Shown: positions 17,962-24,738 of the stretch, in pieces
Layout: every line of letters begins with the position of its first letter
Position numbering within the stretch: position 1 is the stretch's first letter
From: an uncultured Candidatus Melainabacteria bacterium
GTDB lineage: Bacteria; Cyanobacteriota; Vampirovibrionia; Gastranaerophilales; Gastranaerophilaceae
Length of the DNA stretch: 50,532 nucleotides
NCBI GenBank assembly: GCA_934754505.1
Contig: CAKVIE010000015.1
Span: forward strand, 1-50,532
Direction: 5' to 3'
The notes under the pieces: generated by a model
Databases searched by the model: none
Seen by the model: the letters and a program-made list of their open reading frames with translations, nothing else
Told to the model about the DNA's origin: nothing
Translations under genes and position numbers: made by a program

Positions 17962-18002
17962 TTTACTTTTTGCTCGTCCTGATGTTACAAAATGTTAAAT
18001 AA

Positions 18003-18025
18003 AAGTATATATTCCGTATATACTT
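18003..18025. promoter_or_regulatory. Perfect 9-bp inverted repeat at the sigma-gene start site (candidate operator)
   Basis: AAGTATATA (18003-18011) and TATATACTT (18017-18025) form a perfect dyad around TTCCG. It abuts the -10 of the minus-strand promoter and covers the expected transcription start near 18019, the classic position for a repressor operator. Confidence 0.55.
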
Positions 18026-18054
18026 AATATATCAAATTGTGTTTCAAATTGCAA
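18026..18054 (-). promoter_or_regulatory. Sigma-70 promoter of the sigma-factor gene
   Basis: On the minus strand TTGCAA (18049-18054) is separated by 17 bp from TATATT (18026-18031), matching four and five of six consensus bases. It would produce a leader of about 180 nt before the ATG at 17835. Confidence 0.6.
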
Positions 18055-18245
18055 TCCTTTTGTTAAGAAAAGTTAAAATGAGTTTTATTTGGCTCATGTT
18101 GAATGTAAAGTTTGTTAACATTTCTGTTTTGTGAAAGCTGGAAACCATTACGGTCATTGGATTGTTGTTTTTAGCTTTTTGCAACTGCGTGTTACATTCT
18201 TTTGTAGCTTAATAAAACTTAATATAAAAAATGTTGAAAAATCGG

Positions 18246-18276
18246 TTGAGATTATTAACTTTTGTTATGATAAAAT
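18246..18276 (+). promoter_or_regulatory. Promoter giving a leaderless helicase mRNA
   Basis: TAAAAT (18271-18276) is preceded by TGA, making an extended -10, and lies exactly 6 nt before the ATG at 18283. TTGAGA (18246-18251) is a possible -35 at 19 bp. No Shine-Dalgarno is present between them and the ATG. Confidence 0.55.
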
Positions 18277-18282
18277 GTTGTT

Positions 18283-21200
18283 ATGTTAATAAACGCAACA
18301 TTTAGAAGTAATAAAACCGAGGTTTTGTCACAATATTATGTAAACCTTGTGAATAGCGGTGTTTCGACTGATAAAATTCTTGTTTTGTGCTTGAATTCAA
18401 ATAAAAAGCAGAGTTTCATAAAATCGGTTGAGGAGCGGATTTCGGCTGTTAATATCGGAAAATATAACATTTATACATTTCAGGGGTTGTGTTACAATGC
18501 AGTGCTTGATAATTGGGTTTTAATTGAAAATGGAATAAAGTCAACAAATCCCTCAATAATGCCGAATTTATGCGGATTAGAGCTTTCAGAGCGGTTGTTG
18601 TTAAATTCTTTTGGAAAAAATGATTTTAAAGATTATTTTTCCAAGATGAATTTACTTCATCAGATGTTTAAGAGAATGCAGTTGATTGTATTTAACGGGC
18701 TTTCGGATTTTGAGATAGCCAAACGGTCGCAGATTGCAGGAGAAGCATTTGCTGATGATGCTATGAGGGTTTACAATAATTTTCGCCGAATGACCTTAAA
18801 ATATTCTTGTTTTGACTATTTACGCCAAATTGCGATTTTGCCTTATATATATAATAATACGGATTATTTTTCGGGGATTGAGTATTTAATTCTTGATGAT
18901 GCTGATGAAATTTCTTTTGCCGAGTGGTGTTTTGTAAAGAATTTGCGGAAAAATCTTAAAGATTGGTGTATTGCTTATGATGATTGCGGTTCGTCGAGAA
19001 TTGGCTATTTATCTGCTTATAAAAATATTGTTAATGAAATTGAAGAAGTTTTCGGGAAAAAGGCTCAAAAGGTTGAAGTAAAAGACCTTCCGTCACGAAA
19101 TGCGAACAATCTTTTTTCTAATATTTTAAATGAGAAAAAAACTTATTTAAAAAATTTCTCGATTGATTTTACTGTAAATCGTCCGGATATGCTTGATTTA
19201 GCTTTTTCTAACATTAAAAATCTATTGAAAAACGGTGTAAAACCGTCGGAAATTCTTGTTATATCTCCGATTGCCGATGAGATGCTGAAGGCTTTTGCTG
19301 ACAGATTTTTAGGTTTGGATATAAAATATGAGTTTGTAAGCGGAAGCCGAAAACTTAAAGACGTTGCGTTTTTAAAAAATATTTTTACTGTTTTGAAGTT
19401 TTTGCATAGGGCTTGGAATATAAAAATTGAGGCGTTTGAATTTAGAAATTTATTTTTCGATTGCTTAAAAATTCCGATGAAATATTCCAAAAGGGCTGTA
19501 AATCTTTGTGTTGATGAAAATTATCTTGTTCCTGCCGAATTTGAGAGAGAGAATTTTCAAAAAAGTTATGATGAATTTTTGTTTTTTATAGAAAATTCTT
19601 TTGAAAAAGAGATGACTTTTTCGTCGGAATTGTTGAAGATATTTGATTATTTTTCGAAAGACGGCATAGAAAAAGAGGATTTGAAATATTTTAATTTTCT
19701 TTTAAAACAGGTTAGAAGTTTTGAAAATGCGTTTGGAAATTTAGACGATGAAATGCGGAAAAATCTTATTGTCCAGCTTGAAAACAGTATTATGAGTGAT
19801 AATCCGCCGTCTGTTGAGGAATTTTCGTCAGATGCGATAATTATTTCTACGCCTCAAAAGGCTGTTGATTTTGAAATAAAACGAAAATACCATATTTGGC
19901 TTGATATTTCGAGTGATTTATGGCTTATGCGAGATGTCGGAGTTTTGTATAATGCTTGGGTTTTTGGTGCTGATTTTGTCGGTAAGACCTTTGGTGCGGA
20001 AGATAATATTGCTTTTTCGAGAGAAAAAAATGCACGAGTTTTGCGAAAGCTTTTATTATGCTGTGAGGAGAATATTTTTGCATATTATTCAAAATATGAT
20101 TCAGCAGGCTGTGAAAATATCGGCATTATGAATAAATATTTTGGCGAGTCTGTTGATAAATCAAAGCCGAAAAAAAGATTTGAAATCATTCCGAGAGATG
20201 ACCAAAAAGAAGTTTTGAAATACAGCGGAGGAAAGGCTGCTGTCAACGCAGTTCCGGGAGCCGGAAAAACGACGGTTTTGACGGCACTTTTGATAAAACT
20301 TATGTCAAATGGGGTAAATCCCTCAAATATATTGGTTTTGACTTATATGGAATCGGCTGCTTCAAATATTCGTGAAAAAATTTGTCAGGCATTCCCTGAC
20401 AGTGACGAAATCCCGGAAATATCAACTATTCACGGCTTGGCTTTTAGAATAATTAAGGAAAATAATAATTATGCAAGGTTGAATTTGTCTGATAATATTG
20501 AAGTTGCTGATGATAATACAAGACAAAAATTATTGATGGAAGCTCTTGTTGAAGTCGGTTTGGATTATAAAGAGTATTCTGATTATCAAAGCGGTATTTC
20601 CGCCGTGAAACTTTCACCTGACGGCATTTTGCCTTTAGAAAATCAAAAGAATTTAAAATCTTTTGCAAGTGTTTATAATTTGTATGAGAAAAAGCTTAAA
20701 TCTCTTGGAATGATTGACTATGACGATATGCTTCGATATGCGACGGCATTGGTTGACACCTGTCAGGATATTAGAGATTTTTATGCGAAACAGTATCATT
20801 TTGTGATTGAAGATGAGGCACAGGATTCTTCGGAATTACAGCAAAAGCTGCTTCTTTTGTTATCATCTGAACACAATAACCTTTTGAGAATTGGGGATAT
20901 TAATCAGGCAATAACGTCTTCTTTTACCGATTCCGATCCGAAATGTTTCAAAAAATTCTTTGAAAAATCCAAACAAATGGTTATGAAATCTTCGCAAAGA
21001 AGTGCTGTTCAAATTCAAAAACTTGCAAACGACCTTATTGATTATTCTAAATCTCAAGAAAATTTGAAAGATACTTTTTTTGACAGCAAATTAACTCCTG
21101 CAAAAAACAATCCTGTTACTGATAAGTCGCCTGAATTTGCTGTGTTTGAAGATGTTTCGGAAGAACAATTTTTTGTTTTGAACAAAATTCGTGAGGAGTA

Positions 21201-22116
21201 CAAATCAGGCGGTAAAAATTCAATCGGTATTTTATTGAGAAATAACAGCCAAATTCTCTATTGGCGTGAGTTTTTGGCTAAAAACGGTTTGGCGGTAACG
21301 GTAAGAAGCGATATTTTAGGTCAAAAAAATGTTTTTAAGGTTATTTTTTCGTTTTTAAAATTTTTGCAAACACCTTTTGCTAATCAACGAGTGCTTGAAT
21401 TAATGAAAACTTTTAACGAGTGCAAAATTATGAAGTTTTCGGATAACGATTTTGATGTGATTTCAAGTTTGAAAGAACCGTTTATAAGCAGCAAAAGTGT
21501 TGATTTTTCCGAAAATTTGTCAAGACTTTGGTGGGAATTTGCTTTTTGTGAAGAATTGACTTACGTTTCTCTTGAAGAAGCCGCTCTTAAAGTGGGATTA
21601 CGGTATTTTACCCTCAAAAGCGAAAAATCTAATGTATATGTTGTTTCGTTGATAATTAAAAATTTGTCAACGATTTATTCCTCAAGAGAAATGGTGCTTG
21701 ATAAACTTTCTGATGTTGCTAAACGGCCTGTCGGTTCTTCGTATCGCTTTTTTGAAGAAGATGACGATAAAAACCTTGGTGCTGTAAGTCTTTTAACTGT
21801 TCATAAATCAAAAGGTGATGAATTTGATATTGTCTTTATGCCTGAAGTTAATCAGGATAATTATTCTCTTGATGTCAATAAAATCAAGGTAAAATCTTCA
21901 CTTGCGGAAAAAGTTAAGGAGCTTCGCAAGGGTTATAAAAATCGAACAACCGAACAAATTAAAAAAGAAACGGCGGAAGAAACATTAAGACTTCTCTATG
22001 TTGGTATCACAAGGGCGAAAAAGGAACTTTATATAACCTGTTCAAAAAAAGATAAGTTTAAAAGAACCAAAACTCCGTCAGAATTGTTTGATGTTTTCGG
22101 AAAGGAGATTGAATGA
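18283..22116 (+). CDS. UvrD/Rep-type DNA helicase with a second, degenerate helicase core (AddB-AddA-like single chain)
   Basis: The 1,277-aa protein has a complete superfamily-1 helicase in its C-terminal half: Q motif RDDQ (638-641), Walker A VPGAGKTT (657-664), IHGLAF, Walker B VIEDEAQD (841-848), GDINQA, SQRS, TVHKSKGDEFD (1172-1182) and LLYVGITRAKKELY (1237-1250). The first ~630 residues mirror this order in decayed form: FRSNKTE where Walker A should be, ILVLCLNSN as motif Ia, IYTFQGLCY as Ib, LDDADE (204-209) as Walker B, ILVISP, STPQKAVDFE as motif V and LLLCCEENIFAYYS as motif VI. AddB of AddAB likewise carries an inactive helicase core. The nuclease gene that follows overlaps by 4 nt (ATGA), so the pair probably acts in double-strand-break end processing. 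That role is inference. Confidence 0.85.
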   Translation: MLINATFRSNKTEVLSQYYVNLVNSGVSTDKILVLCLNSNKKQSFIKSVEERISAVNIGKYNIYTFQGLCYNAVLDNWVLIENGIKSTNPSIMPNLCGLELSERLLLNSFGKNDFKDYFSKMNLLHQMFKRMQLIVFNGLSDFEIAKRSQIAGEAFADDAMRVYNNFRRMTLKYSCFDYLRQIAILPYIYNNTDYFSGIEYLILDDADEISFAEWCFVKNLRKNLKDWCIAYDDCGSSRIGYLSAYKNIVNEIEEVFGKKAQKVEVKDLPSRNANNLFSNILNEKKTYLKNFSIDFTVNRPDMLDLAFSNIKNLLKNGVKPSEILVISPIADEMLKAFADRFLGLDIKYEFVSGSRKLKDVAFLKNIFTVLKFLHRAWNIKIEAFEFRNLFFDCLKIPMKYSKRAVNLCVDENYLVPAEFERENFQKSYDEFLFFIENSFEKEMTFSSELLKIFDYFSKDGIEKEDLKYFNFLLKQVRSFENAFGNLDDEMRKNLIVQLENSIMSDNPPSVEEFSSDAIIISTPQKAVDFEIKRKYHIWLDISSDLWLMRDVGVLYNAWVFGADFVGKTFGAEDNIAFSREKNARVLRKLLLCCEENIFAYYSKYDSAGCENIGIMNKYFGESVDKSKPKKRFEIIPRDDQKEVLKYSGGKAAVNAVPGAGKTTVLTALLIKLMSNGVNPSNILVLTYMESAASNIREKICQAFPDSDEIPEISTIHGLAFRIIKENNNYARLNLSDNIEVADDNTRQKLLMEALVEVGLDYKEYSDYQSGISAVKLSPDGILPLENQKNLKSFASVYNLYEKKLKSLGMIDYDDMLRYATALVDTCQDIRDFYAKQYHFVIEDEAQDSSELQQKLLLLLSSEHNNLLRIGDINQAITSSFTDSDPKCFKKFFEKSKQMVMKSSQRSAVQIQKLANDLIDYSKSQENLKDTFFDSKLTPAKNNPVTDKSPEFAVFEDVSEEQFFVLNKIREEYKSGGKNSIGILLRNNSQILYWREFLAKNGLAVTVRSDILGQKNVFKVIFSFLKFLQTPFANQRVLELMKTFNECKIMKFSDNDFDVISSLKEPFISSKSVDFSENLSRLWWEFAFCEELTYVSLEEAALKVGLRYFTLKSEKSNVYVVSLIIKNLSTIYSSREMVLDKLSDVAKRPVGSSYRFFEEDDDKNLGAVSLLTVHKSKGDEFDIVFMPEVNQDNYSLDVNKIKVKSSLAEKVKELRKGYKNRTTEQIKKETAEETLRLLYVGITRAKKELYITCSKKDKFKRTKTPSELFDVFGKEIE

Positions 22117-22793
22117 AAATCGTTACGGCAGGAATGATTAAGTCTTTTATCGATTGTCCGCAAAAATATAATTTTTTGTATAACGAACATCTCGATTTTC
22201 CGTCTGATGATAAATCTTCGGAAACAGGAAAGAAGCTGCATACTCTAATTAATTACTATTATAAAGGTTATGATATTTCTAAAATTATTGAATCAGATTT
22301 GTTCAAAAAAGATGAACGGTTGTTTTTTCTATGGCAGAATTTTTTGAAAAACAAGCCTGAAAATGTTGTCGCAACTGAATATACGTTTAATACAAAACTT
22401 GCTGACAACTATCGGTTGACAGGACGTGTCGATGCCCTGCAACAATCGGTTGACAGTTATGTCGTTTTGGATTGGAAAACTGGTAAATCGTCTGCAATAA
22501 CTGTTGATGCTGATACGCAAACAATGGTTTACATGTATTGTTTTTATAAAATTTTATCCTCTGAAAATAAAATTAAATCGTTTGAAAATCTTTCCATGAA
22601 ATATATCTTTCTTGCTGAAAATACTGTAAAAACAGTAAAATTCAATGAGGAAAAGTATTTTGAGTTTGAAAAATTTTTATTGGATTATTCAAGGAAAATT
22701 TCTGATTTTGATAACAATCCGAAAACTCCACAAAACCCTTATGATAACTGCAAAAAATGTAAATATTTTGTTTTTTGCAAGGGGGCTTTTTAA
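22113..22793 (+). CDS. PD-(D/E)XK nuclease with a Cas4/AddB-type Fe-S cluster signature
   Basis: The 226-aa RecB-family nuclease begins with ITAGMIKSFIDCPQKY-type sequence, where Cys15 belongs to the cluster. GKKLH supplies His43, GRVDAL supplies Asp107, LDWKTG gives the DxK pair Asp120/Lys122, and a QTMVYMY motif follows. The C-terminus has Cys213, Cys216 and Cys222. The set C-x~200-C-x2-C-x5-C matches the 4Fe-4S nucleases Cas4 and the AddB C-terminal domain. All catalytic residues appear present. Its ATG lies within the helicase stop region (4-nt overlap), so the two proteins are almost certainly co-translated partners. No cas genes are nearby, so a Cas4 role in adaptation is not supported. 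Confidence 0.85.
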   Translation: MKIVTAGMIKSFIDCPQKYNFLYNEHLDFPSDDKSSETGKKLHTLINYYYKGYDISKIIESDLFKKDERLFFLWQNFLKNKPENVVATEYTFNTKLADNYRLTGRVDALQQSVDSYVVLDWKTGKSSAITVDADTQTMVYMYCFYKILSSENKIKSFENLSMKYIFLAENTVKTVKFNEEKYFEFEKFLLDYSRKISDFDNNPKTPQNPYDNCKKCKYFVFCKGAF

Positions 22794-22809
22794 TCGTTTT
22801 AAAATGTGC

Positions 22810-22815
22810 TATAAT
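22810..22815 (+). promoter_or_regulatory. Extended -10 promoter of the BlaI-type gene
   Basis: TATAAT preceded by TGC (extended -10) lies about 17 nt after the nuclease stop. No good -35 is seen. It gives a leader of about 33 nt that contains the GGAG ribosome site. Confidence 0.5.
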
Positions 22816-22854
22816 TGTAGTAATAAAACGGGATTTAATTAAGACGGAGTGATT

Positions 22855-23196
22855 ATGGCATCTTCTCACGGAACACTTGAAAACGAAATTATGAATGCAG
22901 TTTGGTCGCTTGAAGAAGAAACCGAAAGAGCGGAAATTTCGGTCAGCGAGGTTTTGGATTTTATAAATCGAACAGGTTCGCAAAAAGCTTATACAACTGT
23001 AAAAACAGTTATGGACAGGCTTGTTGATAAAGAATATCTGAAACGTTTTAAAATAGGTAAAAAATTTGTTTACAATTCGACTTCATCAAGAGTCGAAAGA
23101 GCCGAAAATGCGATAAGAACCTTGGCAGGTCAGTATTTCAACAATGACATACATTCGCTTATGAAGGTTTTAGAAAAACAATGTCTAAAAAATTAG
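22855..23196 (+). CDS. BlaI/MecI-family transcriptional repressor
   Basis: The 113-aa winged-helix protein reads TLENEIMNAVW, then ISVSEVLDFI, then AYTTVKTVMDRLVDKEYLKR (helix 3 and wing), the signature of the Penicillinase_R family, with a C-terminal dimerisation helix. The ATG at 22855 is 5 nt after GGAG; a GTG at 22849 overlaps that site. Classical BlaI works with a BlaR1 sensor protease, and none is encoded here. The operator and target genes are unknown, though the overlapping downstream gene is an obvious candidate for co-regulation. Family assignment is good; a link to beta-lactams is not implied. Confidence 0.85.
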   Translation: MASSHGTLENEIMNAVWSLEEETERAEISVSEVLDFINRTGSQKAYTTVKTVMDRLVDKEYLKRFKIGKKFVYNSTSSRVERAENAIRTLAGQYFNNDIHSLMKVLEKQCLKN

Positions 23197-23567
23197 ATGA
23201 AGTTATTGTCAAAAATCAGCGTAAAAAGGCGGGTGAGCTGATTAAATGCGTTCTTGTCAAAAGAATGCCTGTTAAAAATGCACTCCTTGCTTATCCGAAA
23301 GATTCTCATGACGAGTCTGTAATCGTATCTTGGCATGCACTTTGTCATTTAGAGGCTGACGAGTCGCTGCGGGAAGACCACGATTACGCCGTTGAACAGG
23401 ATATGTATCTTGACGATATGGCAAATACTCTTTTGGCAGGTGAAGAAATCCCCGATTACATCAGAGAGCCTTACAAGCAGTATTATAAAGCCCCCTTAAA
23501 TCCTCATAAAAAGGGTTTCGAGGGCTTTTTAGAAAGTTTTAGAACTTTTTTGAGTGTTGATAAATAA
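23181..23567 (+). CDS. Hypothetical protein co-transcribed with the BlaI-type regulator
   Basis: I do not recognise this 128-aa protein. It starts at an ATG that overlaps the 3' end of the BlaI-type gene by 16 nt in another frame, which argues for translational coupling; no strong Shine-Dalgarno is visible. The sequence is soluble-looking and helical, with a basic N-terminal half (KNQRKKAGELIK) and a conserved-looking core (VSWHALCHLEADE, EQDMYLDDMA) rich in His, Asp and Glu that might bind metal. There is no signal peptide or membrane segment. It abuts the convergent dnaJ gene with zero intergenic bases. Coding character (codon use like its neighbours, no internal stops) supports a real gene. 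Confidence 0.75.
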   Translation: MSKKLDEVIVKNQRKKAGELIKCVLVKRMPVKNALLAYPKDSHDESVIVSWHALCHLEADESLREDHDYAVEQDMYLDDMANTLLAGEEIPDYIREPYKQYYKAPLNPHKKGFEGFLESFRTFLSVDK

Positions 23568-24611
23568 TTATTGTTCGGTTTTCAAAAGTTCTTCGTATAA
23601 TTTTTTCTGTTTATCGGTGAGCTTTTCTGGAATGTCTATTTTAATTTTGACGTTCATATTTCCGTAGCCTGAAGTTTTTTTCGGCAAGCCCAATTCCTTC
23701 AGACGCATTGTTTTTCCGCTTTTTGTCATTGCAGGAATCGAGATTTTTACGTTGCCGTGAAGTGTTTCGATTTCTTTTTTCGTCCCGAGAACAGCTTCCG
23801 CAGGAGTTACGGTAATTTGTTTTGTTACGTCAAAACCGTCTATTTCGTAGTCTTTATCGTTTATATTGATGATTAAATACAAATTTCCGTTATGACCGTA
23901 GCCGTCGGAGTTGCCTTCGCCTGAAAGCCTTATTTTTTGACCGCTTTTAATTCCTTTCGGAATGTTGACTTTGATATTTTTTGATTGGTTTATGTAGCCT
24001 GTACCGCCGCAAGTGCTGCAATAACCCGTATGTCCGTTGCAGGCTGTACATTGCTGCATATTGCTTATTCTGACGGTTTTCGGTGAATTTGACATCAAAT
24101 CTTTTGCCGAAATGGTTATTTCTCTTGTGATATCAAGGTTTTTGGTTTCTTGACGAGGTCTTGATTGTTGTCTTTGAGCTCCGCCCATATTTCCGCCCAT
24201 GTTGGCAAAGCCGCCTAAGTCTTGGAAATTAAAGGATTGAGTTCGTCCGCCTCCCATTAAGTCGCCGAAAATTGAGCTGAAGAAGTCTGAAAAATTTCCG
24301 CCACCCATATTGGAAAAGTTTTGGCTGTAACCGCCTGCGTTATTGAAATTGAAACCTTCAAATCCCGGCGGTGGTGTAAAATCCGAACCTGACTGCCAAT
24401 TTGCACCGAGGCTGTCGTATCTGCTTCTTTTTTCTTTATCGGAAAGAACTTCGTAAGCTTCGTTAATATCTTTGAATTTATCAACGGCTCCGGGGTCTTT
24501 GTTTACATCAGGGTGATATTTTCTTGCAAGTTTACGATAGGCCGATTTTATTTGGGCTTCGGTTGCGTTTCTTTCAACGCCTAATATTTTGTAATAATCT
24601 TGGTATTTCAT
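23568..24611 (-). CDS. dnaJ: DnaJ/Hsp40 co-chaperone with a reduced zinc finger
   Basis: J-domain co-chaperone that stimulates DnaK. Residues 1-70 form the J domain with the HPD motif (KYHPDVN). Residues ~71-150 are a G/F-rich linker (FNFNNAGGYSQNF, MGGG repeats). The zinc region keeps only two CxxC motifs, CTACNG and CSTCGG (about residues 187-203), instead of the four in canonical DnaJ, so at most one zinc can bind. Two C-terminal peptide-binding domains follow (IPKGIKSGQKIRLSGEG; VTPAEAVLGTKKEIETLHG). AAGGAG lies about 5 nt upstream of the ATG. It may be the general DnaJ of this organism or a CbpA-like paralogue; other dnaJ/dnaK genes are outside the window. Confidence 0.9.
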   Translation of the reverse strand: MKYQDYYKILGVERNATEAQIKSAYRKLARKYHPDVNKDPGAVDKFKDINEAYEVLSDKEKRSRYDSLGANWQSGSDFTPPPGFEGFNFNNAGGYSQNFSNMGGGNFSDFFSSIFGDLMGGGRTQSFNFQDLGGFANMGGNMGGAQRQQSRPRQETKNLDITREITISAKDLMSNSPKTVRISNMQQCTACNGHTGYCSTCGGTGYINQSKNIKVNIPKGIKSGQKIRLSGEGNSDGYGHNGNLYLIININDKDYEIDGFDVTKQITVTPAEAVLGTKKEIETLHGNVKISIPAMTKSGKTMRLKELGLPKKTSGYGNMNVKIKIDIPEKLTDKQKKLYEELLKTEQ

Positions 24612-24627
24612 AGATTCTCCTTGCTCT

Positions 24628-24656
24628 ATTATAAATGATAATATAAAAAATGTCTG
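24628..24656 (-). promoter_or_regulatory. Promoter of dnaJ
   Basis: On the minus strand TATAAT (24628-24633) has CAGACA (24651-24656) 17 bp upstream, matching four of six -35 bases. A short leader with AAGGAG follows. No CIRCE-type dyad for heat-shock control is seen. Confidence 0.5.
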
Positions 24657-24726
24657 TTGCCCGATTTTTTAATTATTTTTTAATTATAAATTTTTGTTAT
24701 TTTTTATTCATTTTTTAAACTTGTAG

Positions 24727-24732
24727 TATAAT
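24727..24732 (+). promoter_or_regulatory. -10 element of a leaderless GHL10 transcript
   Basis: A perfect TATAAT ends exactly 6 nt before the ATG at 24739, so transcription should start at or next to the A of the start codon. No -35 of note lies at 16-18 bp, and no Shine-Dalgarno fits. Confidence 0.55.
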
Positions 24733-24738
24733 TTTCGT

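Larger units (their letters stand above)
17836..18282. other. Divergent regulatory region between the sigma gene and the helicase gene
   Basis: No protein-coding ORF of substance is visible here. The region holds the sigma-gene promoter with its dyad, a GC-richer leader able to fold, and the close-set promoter of the helicase gene at the right end. The block at 17880-17990 is clearly less AT-rich than its flanks, consistent with structured RNA. Confidence 0.7.

Noticed and set aside
22113..22793. Cas4 of a CRISPR system
   Set aside because: Motifs fit Cas4, but no cas1/cas2 or repeats are near, and the gene is coupled to a helicase, so a DNA-repair role is the better reading.
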